From Pseudomonas fluorescens HK44 (GTDB lineage Bacteria; Pseudomonadota; Gammaproteobacteria; Pseudomonadales; Pseudomonadaceae): DNA of 64,000 nucleotides. The DNA lies in contig NZ_AFOY02000019.1 in NCBI RefSeq assembly GCF_000217955.3, positions 310,001 to 374,000 on the forward strand, read 5' to 3'. The first letter of the stretch is position 1. Each line of letters opens with the position of its first letter. The translations under genes and the position numbers were made by a program. Below are positions 58,292 to 64,000 of the stretch, one piece after another. The notes under the pieces were generated by a model. That model was not told the DNA's origin, made no database searches, and saw only the letters and a list, made by a program, of their open reading frames with translations.

Positions 58292-59017
58292 ATGACTGAA
58301 TCGAACGACACGCCTATCCAGACGGAAGCAGGCGAAGAGCGCCAACACCGCCGCATCAAGAGTTTCGTGATGCGCGCCGGGCGCATGACTGAAGGCCAGC
58401 AGCGCGGCCTGGACCAAGGCACGCCGCTGTTCGTCCTGCCGTTGGCCGACGCGCCGGTGGACTTTGACCAGGTGTTCGGTCGCTCGGCACCGCGCTCGCT
58501 GGAAATCGGTTTTGGCATGGGCCATTCGCTGCTGGAAATGGCCGCGGCTTCGCCGGATCAGGATTTCATTGGCGTTGAAGTACACCGTCCAGGTGTCGGC
58601 GCGTTGCTCAATGGCGTACTGACTCAAGGCCTGACCAATCTGCGGGTCTACGATTGCGATGCGATCGAAGTGCTCAACCGTTGCGTGGCCGATAACAGCC
58701 TCGATCGCCTGATGCTGTTTTTCCCGGACCCGTGGCACAAGAGTCGTCACCACAAGCGTCGCATTGTTCAGGCGTCGTTCGCGGAGTTGGTACGCAGCAA
58801 GTTGAAAGTCGGCGGTGTGCTGCATATGGCCACCGACTGGGAGCCGTATGCTGAATACATGCTGGAAGTGATGAACGTCGCGCCGGGCTATCGCAACCTC
58901 GCCGAAGACGGCAAGTGCGTGCCGCGCCCGGCCGAGCGTCCGATCACCAAGTTCGAACGCCGCGGCGAACGTCTTGGGCATGGCGTGTGGGATTTGAAGT
59001 TCGAAAAGCTGTCCTGA
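58292..59017 (+). CDS. trmB: tRNA (guanine(46)-N(7))-methyltransferase
   Basis: A 241-residue TrmB that makes m7G46 in the tRNA variable loop. Seen: SLEIGFGMGHSLLEMAA (SAM motif), DFIGVEVHRPGVGALL, LMLFFPDPWHKSRHHKRR and HMATDWEPYAEYML. The ATG at 58292 is preferred over a TTG at 58289. Shares the thiSG operon, as in other pseudomonads. Confidence 0.96.
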   Translation: MTESNDTPIQTEAGEERQHRRIKSFVMRAGRMTEGQQRGLDQGTPLFVLPLADAPVDFDQVFGRSAPRSLEIGFGMGHSLLEMAAASPDQDFIGVEVHRPGVGALLNGVLTQGLTNLRVYDCDAIEVLNRCVADNSLDRLMLFFPDPWHKSRHHKRRIVQASFAELVRSKLKVGGVLHMATDWEPYAEYMLEVMNVAPGYRNLAEDGKCVPRPAERPITKFERRGERLGHGVWDLKFEKLS

Positions 59018-59032
59018 TTGACCTACGCCTCC

Positions 59033-59120
59033 GTAGGAGCAAGGCTTGCCCGCGATGGATACGCCGCGGTGTAACAGGTACACCGCGTCATCGTTCATCG
59101 CGGGCAAGCCTTGCTCCTAC
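59033..59120. repeat. REP doublet, family B
   Basis: GTAGGAGCAAGGCTTGCCCG and inverse CGGGCAAGCCTTGCTCCTAC with about 48 bases between, including GCGGTGTAACAGGTACACCGC. It lies between the convergent trmB and DUF3392 genes. Confidence 0.9.
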
Positions 59121-59142
59121 AGGATTGGTGCTTGACGCAATG

Positions 59143-59466
59143 TCAGCGGCGGTCGGCGACGACGCCGATCAACACCAGCACCACCAGCAACACCGGCGCC
59201 AGGCTGTAGTTGTTGAACTGGCTCAGGCCGCGAACAATCCACGGCGTGGCGTAGAGCAGTGCGGCGCCGCTGCCGATCATGCACACCAGGGCCATCAACG
59301 GGACGCGCAAGGCGCCGGCGATGCTGCCCAGGCGTTGATCGATCCAGCCTTTGATATCGGCGCCAAACAGCACCAGCAGGCAGCCCACCAGCGCCAAGGC
59401 GATTTCCGACAGGTTGCTACGGCTCCAGCGGGACACGGTGGCAAGCAGATCGAGTACCAAATCCAT
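59143..59466 (-). CDS. DUF3392 domain-containing membrane protein
   Basis: A 107-residue protein with three hydrophobic helices (EIALALVGCLLVLFGA, VPLMALVCMIGSGAALLY, LAPVLLVVLVLIGVVA) matching DUF3392 end to end. Inner membrane, no known function. 9 bases after the hemW stop on the same strand, so probably the distal gene of the metX-metW-DUF4426-rdgB-hemW group. AAGGAAAT precedes the ATG. Confidence 0.88.
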   Translation of the reverse strand: MDLVLDLLATVSRWSRSNLSEIALALVGCLLVLFGADIKGWIDQRLGSIAGALRVPLMALVCMIGSGAALLYATPWIVRGLSQFNNYSLAPVLLVVLVLIGVVADRR

Positions 59467-59475
59467 TCGATTTCC

Positions 59476-60678
59476 TTAAGTCAGAAAATTCTGCAGCAAG
59501 TCATTGAGGAATAGTTGTCCGCGCATCGTCGCCGCCAGACGTGACGGTTCGACCTGCAACAAGCCACTTTGTTCGGCCTCACGGCGGCCTTGTGCAAGGC
59601 TTTCCAGTGTCAGTCCGGTGCGTTCCGGATACAGGCGCGCCTCGACACCCTCGGTCAGACGCAGGGCATTCATCAGAAACTCGAACGGCAGCTCTTCATT
59701 GGTCAGGGCTTTCTCACCCGCCTGAAAGCTTTTTGCCGGGTTGAGGTAGTCCTTCGGCAAGCGGGTCTTCCAGGTGCGGACAATGCGTCCGTCCGGATGG
59801 CTGAGCTTGCCGTGAGCCCCGGCGCCGATGCCGATGAAGTCGCCGAAGCTCCAGTAATTGAGGTTATGCCGCGCCGGGCGACCAGGTTGGGCATAGGCCG
59901 ACACTTCGTATTGGGCGTAACCGTGTTCGGCCAACAGCGCCTGACCGGCTTCCTGAATATCCCACAGGGTGTCGTCTTCCGGCAGAGTCGGTGGCTGGTT
60001 CCAGAACACTGTGTTCGGCTCCAGCGTCAGCTGATACCAGGACAGATGAGTCGGTTTCAGCGCGATGGCCTGACGCAGGTCGTCCAGTGCATCGTCCAGG
60101 GACTGATCGGGCAAACCGTGCATCAGGTCCAGGTTGAAGTTATCGAACCCGGCCTGTCGGGCCATGCCAGCCGCACGAATCGCTTCATCGCCGTTGTGGA
60201 TCCGGCCCAGGGCCTTGAGCTTCTCTTGCTGGAAGCTCTGGATGCCGATCGACAGGCGATTGATGCCCAGGGCGCGGTAAGCGACGAACTTTTCCTGTTC
60301 GAAGGTCCCGGGGTTGGCTTCCAGGGTGATTTCGATATCGCTGGCAAACGGGATTCTCTGTTCCACACCTTTGAGCAAACGGCCCAACGCTTGCGCGCTG
60401 AACAGGCTCGGCGTGCCGCCACCGAAGAAGATCGAGCTCAGTTCGCGGCCGTAAACCGCGTGCAAGTCTTGATCGAGGTCAGCCAGCAGGGCGTCCACGT
60501 ACTCCTCTTCCGGCAGCACGGGGCTTGCGGTGTGGGAGTTGAAGTCGCAATAAGGGCATTTGCGTACGCACCACGGAATGTGGATGTACAGCGCCAGGGG
60601 CGGCAGCACGGGCAGGGCCACCCGAGGCGATTGCGCGCCGCCGTATATCAGCGGCGACGCGGATGAGTCATGGGTCAT
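59476..60678 (-). CDS. hemW: Radical SAM heme chaperone HemW
   Basis: A 400-residue radical SAM protein with the CxxxCxxC cluster C37-C41-C44 (IPWCVRKCPYCDFN) and FFGGGTPSLF, and a C-terminal HemN_C domain. Lacks the N-terminal features of true coproporphyrinogen dehydrogenase HemN, so it is HemW, which delivers heme to respiratory proteins. Start MTHDSSASPL at 60678 overlaps the rdgB stop by 4 bases. Confidence 0.93.
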   Translation of the reverse strand: MTHDSSASPLIYGGAQSPRVALPVLPPLALYIHIPWCVRKCPYCDFNSHTASPVLPEEEYVDALLADLDQDLHAVYGRELSSIFFGGGTPSLFSAQALGRLLKGVEQRIPFASDIEITLEANPGTFEQEKFVAYRALGINRLSIGIQSFQQEKLKALGRIHNGDEAIRAAGMARQAGFDNFNLDLMHGLPDQSLDDALDDLRQAIALKPTHLSWYQLTLEPNTVFWNQPPTLPEDDTLWDIQEAGQALLAEHGYAQYEVSAYAQPGRPARHNLNYWSFGDFIGIGAGAHGKLSHPDGRIVRTWKTRLPKDYLNPAKSFQAGEKALTNEELPFEFLMNALRLTEGVEARLYPERTGLTLESLAQGRREAEQSGLLQVEPSRLAATMRGQLFLNDLLQNFLT

Positions 60679-61271
60679 TTCAGGCTCAGGCGTTGGCGCA
60701 GCAAATCCATTGCACGGGCGCGGTGGCTGAGCTGGTTTTTTTCGGCCGGGCTCAATTCTGCACTGGAGCACTCGCGCTCCGGCACCCAGAACAGCGGATC
60801 GTAGCCAAAACCGTGTTCACCGCTGGCTTCGGTCAGGATGCGCCCGTGCCACAGGCCTTCGCAGAGAATCGGCAGCGGATCATCGGCGTGGCGTACCAGC
60901 GCCAGCACGCACACAAACTGCGCACTGCGTTCAGCTTCGGGGACGCCTTTCAGCACGTCGAGCAGCTTGGCGTTGTTCGCCGTGTCGCCTTGGCCATCGG
61001 CATAGCGCGCCGAGTAGATACCCGGCGCACCACCGAGGAAGTCCACCGCCAGCCCCGAATCATCGGCCAGTGCCGGCAGACCGGAAATGCGCGAGGCATT
61101 GCGGGCCTTGAGGATGGCGTTTTCGACGAACGACAGGCCGGTTTCTTCAGGCTCGACGCTGCTGAACTCGCCAATCGAGCGCAGGTGCACCGAGTCGCCG
61201 AGCATGGCCTGGAGTTCTTTGAGTTTGCCGGCGTTATGGCTGGCCAATACGAGTTGCGTGAAATTGATCAT
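60675..61271 (-). CDS. rdgB: XTP/dITP diphosphatase
   Basis: A 198-residue Ham1/RdgB pyrophosphatase that removes ITP, dITP and XTP from the nucleotide pool. Seen: LVLASHNAGKLKELQAML at the start, FVENAILKARNAS, LADDSGLAVDFLGGAPG and the GFGYDPLFWVP motif. ATGA overlaps on both sides (with DUF4426 upstream and hemW downstream) place it mid-operon. Confidence 0.97.
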   Translation of the reverse strand: MINFTQLVLASHNAGKLKELQAMLGDSVHLRSIGEFSSVEPEETGLSFVENAILKARNASRISGLPALADDSGLAVDFLGGAPGIYSARYADGQGDTANNAKLLDVLKGVPEAERSAQFVCVLALVRHADDPLPILCEGLWHGRILTEASGEHGFGYDPLFWVPERECSSAELSPAEKNQLSHRARAMDLLRQRLSLK

Positions 61272-61702
61272 TCGCCGGGGAAGAGCTCTTGGTTGAAATT
61301 GATGGTGTTGATCTTGTCGCCGGTCTGCACCTTGATCTCGAAGGTGCGGACTTCCTGCTGATCCACCGGGAACTGGGCGATGTAGTAGATCGCACCTGTT
61401 TCGGTGATCTGTTTGAACTTCAGCGGGACGCTTTGGCTGGTCAGGTCTTTCACTGTGCCTGTCACATTGGCGATCAGCGGTTGGCCGGCCTTGATCACCG
61501 ACACATTGATCACGCCCTGATTCTTGCTGCGGATCAGTTGGGCGTTTTTGGCGATGTCCGGCGTCAGGTAGGTGGAATTGAAGGTGTTGTAGTGCACCGT
61601 CACGTCACCGAAAATTTCCTGGCGCTCGCCTTTGATGGCTTCGGCGGCCATGGCGCTGACGCTCAGGCAGGCTGTTAATAGAAACAGGGCTAGACGACCC
61701 AT
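61268..61702 (-). CDS. DUF4426 domain-containing periplasmic protein
   Basis: A 144-residue protein with a signal peptide (LALFLLTACLSVSAMA|AE) and a DUF4426 beta-rich domain (GDVTVHYNTFNSTYLTPDIAKN). Exported, role unknown. Lies between metW and rdgB in the same operon (25 bases after metW; ATGA overlap with rdgB). GGAGAG precedes the ATG. Confidence 0.88.
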   Translation of the reverse strand: MGRLALFLLTACLSVSAMAAEAIKGERQEIFGDVTVHYNTFNSTYLTPDIAKNAQLIRSKNQGVINVSVIKAGQPLIANVTGTVKDLTSQSVPLKFKQITETGAIYYIAQFPVDQQEVRTFEIKVQTGDKINTINFNQELFPGE

Positions 61703-61726
61703 GATCGCTCTCCTCGAAAAACCTCG

Positions 61727-62347
61727 TTAAACCGCTACCTGGTGATCCTGCAGGCCAGGACTGCTGACGCGGTAGATGCCAATCTCACCTAATAGATTAG
61801 GCCATAGCTTACTGGCCCACCCGTGTCGGTGTTGTTGATCGACGGCAAGTCGATCGATGACCTTGGCTTCACGTTCGTGGCACAGCGCCTCAAAGTCTGC
61901 AAAGGTGCAGAAGTGGATGTTCGGCGTGTTGTACCAGGTGTACGGCAAAAACTCCGAAACCGGCATCCGGCCCTTGCTCGCCAGGTACCAGCGGCAGCGC
62001 CAGTGACCGAAGTTGGGGAAGGTGATGATGCACTGGCGACCGACCCGCAGCATTTCGTCGAGGATCTTGTCCGGGTAATGCACGGCTTGCAGGGCCTGGG
62101 TCATCACCACGATGTCGAAACTGTTGCTGGCAAAGTTGCCCAGGCCCTTGTCCAGGTCCTGCTCGATGACGTTGATGCCCTTGGCCACGCATTCGGCGAT
62201 GTTGTCCGCATCGTTTTCCAGCCCGTAGCCCGTCACTTGCTTGTTATCGCGCAGCCAAGTCAGCAGCTCGCCGTCACCGCAGCCGAGGTCGAGCACGCGG
62301 CTGCCGGCGGGGATCCATTCCTGGATGATTTCCAGATCGGCTCTCAT
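61727..62347 (-). CDS. metW: Methionine biosynthesis protein MetW
   Basis: A 206-residue SAM-methyltransferase-fold protein: RVLDLGCGDGELLTWL motif I, then VIEQDLDKGLGNF, FDIVVMTQALQAVHYPD and ITFPNFGHWRCRW typical of MetW. Acts with MetX in methionine synthesis; in beta- and gammaproteobacteria it stimulates MetX activity. Begins 7 bases after the metX stop, the usual metXW pair. Confidence 0.95.
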   Translation of the reverse strand: MRADLEIIQEWIPAGSRVLDLGCGDGELLTWLRDNKQVTGYGLENDADNIAECVAKGINVIEQDLDKGLGNFASNSFDIVVMTQALQAVHYPDKILDEMLRVGRQCIITFPNFGHWRCRWYLASKGRMPVSEFLPYTWYNTPNIHFCTFADFEALCHEREAKVIDRLAVDQQHRHGWASKLWPNLLGEIGIYRVSSPGLQDHQVAV

Positions 62348-62354
62348 GTCTTCC

Positions 62355-63494
62355 TCAAAGCGAAATTCGGTTCATGTAATTGCGAAACGCCTGCAAGTAG
62401 CGCGGGATCGGAATCAGGAAGGCGTCGTGGCCTTGCGGAGCATCGATCTCCAGGTAGCAAACGTCTTTCTTGGCCGCCATCAACGCATCGACCAGTTCCC
62501 GCGAGCGGGCCGGGGAGAAGCGCCAGTCGGTGGTGAAGGACATCACGCAGAACTTGGCCTTGGCACCGGCGAAGGTTTTCGCCAGGTTATCGTCGAAGTT
62601 CGCTGCCGGATCGAAGTAGTCCAGCGCTTTGGTCATCAGCAGGTAGGTGTTGGCATCAAAACGCCCGGAGAACTCTTCGCCCTGATAACGCAGGTAGCTT
62701 TCGACCTGGAACTCGACGCTGTGGAAGTCGTAGTTGAGCTTTTCGCTCTTCAGGCCACGGCCGAATTTCTCGCCCATGGAATCGTCCGACAGGTAGGTGA
62801 TGTGCCCGACCATCCGCGCCAGCATCAGCCCGCGCTTGGGGATCACGCCCGCTTCCTGGAACGAACCGCCATGGAAATCCGGGTCGGTGAGGATCGCCTG
62901 GCGCGCCACTTCGTTGAAGGCGATGTTCTGCGCCGACAGTTTCGGCGCCGAGGCAATGGCCAGGCAGTGACGGATGCGATCAGGGTAAGTGATGCTCCAC
63001 TGCATCGCCTGCATGCCGCCCAGGCTGCCGCCGATCACGGCGGCCCACTGGTTGATGCCGATCCGGTCCGCCAGACGCGCCTGGCTGTGAACCCAGTCTT
63101 CCACGGTCAGCACCGGGAAGTCGGCGCCGAACGGTTTGCCGGTGTCCGGGTTGATGCTGCTCGGGCCGGTGGAGCCGTTGCAGCCGCCGAGGTTGTTCAG
63201 GCTGACCACGAAGAACTTGTTAGTGTCGATCGGTTTGCCCGGGCCGATACAGCTGTCCCACCAACCGGGTTTGCGGTCTTCGGGACTGTGATAACCGGCA
63301 GCGTGATGGTGACCGGACAAGGCATGACAAATCAGCACGGCGTTAGTCGCCGTGGCGTTCAGCGTGCCGTAGGTTTCATAGATCAGGTCATAGGCTGGCA
63401 ATGAGCGGCCGCAGGCAAGGGCCAGGGGCTCGCTGAAGTGCGCCACTTGCGGCGTCACCAGACCAACAGAATCGGCGGGAAAGGCAGTTGGCAT
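62355..63494 (-). CDS. metX: Homoserine O-succinyltransferase MetX
   Basis: A 379-residue alpha/beta-hydrolase-fold acyltransferase: AVLICHALSGHHHAAG, LNNLGGCNGSTGPSS, nucleophile Ser157 in GGSLGGMQAMQW, acid near TDWRFSP and His in GHDAFL. MetX sequences are often called acetyltransferases, but Pseudomonas enzymes of this type use succinyl-CoA; the acyl donor is from family knowledge. Start MPTAFPADSVG at 63494; the open frame upstream to 63575 is not conserved. Confidence 0.93.
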   Translation of the reverse strand: MPTAFPADSVGLVTPQVAHFSEPLALACGRSLPAYDLIYETYGTLNATATNAVLICHALSGHHHAAGYHSPEDRKPGWWDSCIGPGKPIDTNKFFVVSLNNLGGCNGSTGPSSINPDTGKPFGADFPVLTVEDWVHSQARLADRIGINQWAAVIGGSLGGMQAMQWSITYPDRIRHCLAIASAPKLSAQNIAFNEVARQAILTDPDFHGGSFQEAGVIPKRGLMLARMVGHITYLSDDSMGEKFGRGLKSEKLNYDFHSVEFQVESYLRYQGEEFSGRFDANTYLLMTKALDYFDPAANFDDNLAKTFAGAKAKFCVMSFTTDWRFSPARSRELVDALMAAKKDVCYLEIDAPQGHDAFLIPIPRYLQAFRNYMNRISL

Positions 63495-63597
63495 CGACCC
63501 TGCTCTCGTTGAAATGAGGCGTAAGTCTAATGAGCAGGGCCCCCAGCGGCAAGCAAAGGCCGGGCCTGATTTCATTCAGTTCTACCGAGGTGCTGCC

Positions 63598-63688
63598 ATC
63601 GCGGGCAAGCCTTGCTCCTACAGCGTTTGTGTCGGTCGCGGATTTGCATACAGCCCGTGACCCGTAGGAGCAAAGCTTGCTCGCGATG
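63598..63688. repeat. REP doublet, family B
   Basis: CATCGCGGGCAAGCCTTGCT and inverse AGCAAAGCTTGCTCGCGATG with spacer; the right arm differs at two positions from the other family B copies. It lies between the DUF167 and metX genes. Confidence 0.88.
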
Positions 63689-63701
63689 AACGATGACGCG
63701 G

Positions 63702-63998
63702 TCAGCCTGCTGGACGCAGCAACCCCGGCAACTCCGGCAGCTTCTTCGGCGAGCTGATCCGAACCCGCTTCTGCCGGTTCAGCTCACCGCTGATCAGGCT
63801 CACCTGGCTCTTGGACACGCCAAACGCCTTGGCCAGAAACGCAATCAGATAGGCATTGGCCTTGCCTTCGACCGGCGGGGCGGTCAGACGGATCTTCAGC
63901 CGATCGCCATGCAGCCCGCAGAAATCATCGCTGCGGGCCGCCGGTTGCAGGTGACAGTCGAGGATCAGATCATCCCCGTCCCAGCGAAAGTAGCTCAT
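63702..63998 (-). CDS. DUF167 (YggU) family protein
   Basis: A 98-residue protein complete within the window: FRWDGDDLILDCHLQPAARSDDF opening, RLTAPPVEGKANAYLIAFLAKAFGVSKSQV core of DUF167 (split here by the family's conserved PPVEGKAN). Usually follows yggT and proC, which should lie just past the right edge; the ATG is 2 bases from the end. Cytoplasmic, function unknown. Confidence 0.92.
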   Translation of the reverse strand: MSYFRWDGDDLILDCHLQPAARSDDFCGLHGDRLKIRLTAPPVEGKANAYLIAFLAKAFGVSKSQVSLISGELNRQKRVRISSPKKLPELPGLLRPAG

Positions 63999-64000
63999 CA

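Noticed and set aside
57416..59107. 563-codon frame antisense to thiG and trmB
   Set aside because: Overlaps two conserved genes entirely; no domain.
6224..63688. CRISPR array from the recurring palindromes
   Set aside because: Repeats are scattered singly or as inverted pairs, not direct repeats with regular spacers, and no cas genes are present.

Overview
This is an ordinary stretch of core chromosome from a fluorescent Pseudomonas (P. fluorescens group). The evidence is the high-GC coding style, the gene order, and the many REP/REPIN-type palindromes between genes ('GTGGCGAGGGAGC', 'GTAGGAGCAAGGC' and 'GTGGGAGCGAGCC' types). From memory, the order follows P. aeruginosa PAO1 from about PA0305 (hacB-like acylase) through serA, rpiA-ilvA, rppH-ptsP, lgt-thyA, folA, ilvD, mutM, fdx1-coaD, laoABCR, rsmD, ftsYEX-rpoH, mtgA, thiSG-trmB, hemW-rdgB and metWX. 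I call 64 protein genes. Two touch or approach the edges: the acylase runs off the left end, and the DUF167 gene starts 2 bases from the right end. I see no rRNA, tRNA, CRISPR array, insertion sequence or prophage.

Layout. 1-7.8 kb: AHL/penicillin acylase and small envelope or unknown-function genes. 7.7-19 kb: serA divergent from a D-2-hydroxyglutarate dehydrogenase (serine synthesis), FAH hydrolase, SdiA-regulated protein, rpiA, ilvA, a HAD phosphatase, rppH-ptsP. 19-22.8 kb: NRDE protein, TauE exporter, lgt, thyA. 22.8-28.1 kb: an accessory-looking block holding a PtrA-like periplasmic peptide, a PAP2 phosphatase, an MFS carrier and the divergent cadR/cadA metal-resistance pair. 28.1-31.5 kb: an overlapping GTPase/DUF3482 and DUF2868 membrane-protein pair, then folA. 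31.5-41 kb: cystine carrier tcyP, ilvD, an MFS pump, rlmI, an HDOD protein, mutM, fdx1, coaD. 41-45.7 kb: the lao cluster for long-chain alcohol oxidation with its TetR regulator. 45.7-55.8 kb: sulfurtransferase, YheT-like hydrolase, rsmD with two M16 peptidase genes, and ftsY-ftsE-ftsX-rpoH. 55.9-64 kb: mtgA, DUF423, thiS-thiG-trmB, hemW-rdgB-DUF4426-metW-metX, DUF167.

How genes work together. SerA and the D-2-HG dehydrogenase share one divergent promoter region with a symmetric -10-like core. LaoA, LaoB and LaoC would carry an alcohol through aldehyde to acid under LaoR. CadR sits on a MerR-type operator that overlaps the cadA promoter. FtsY, FtsE and FtsX overlap by ATGA, and rpoH follows behind an AlgU-type promoter. 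MetX and MetW, and HemW and RdgB, form tight co-directional groups.

I did not find a clearly new system. The best candidates for second looks are the uncharacterised DUF3482/DUF2868 pair, the operator dyads (lao, tcyP, cadA, serA), a possible 41-codon leader ORF before the M16 genes, and the REPIN families.
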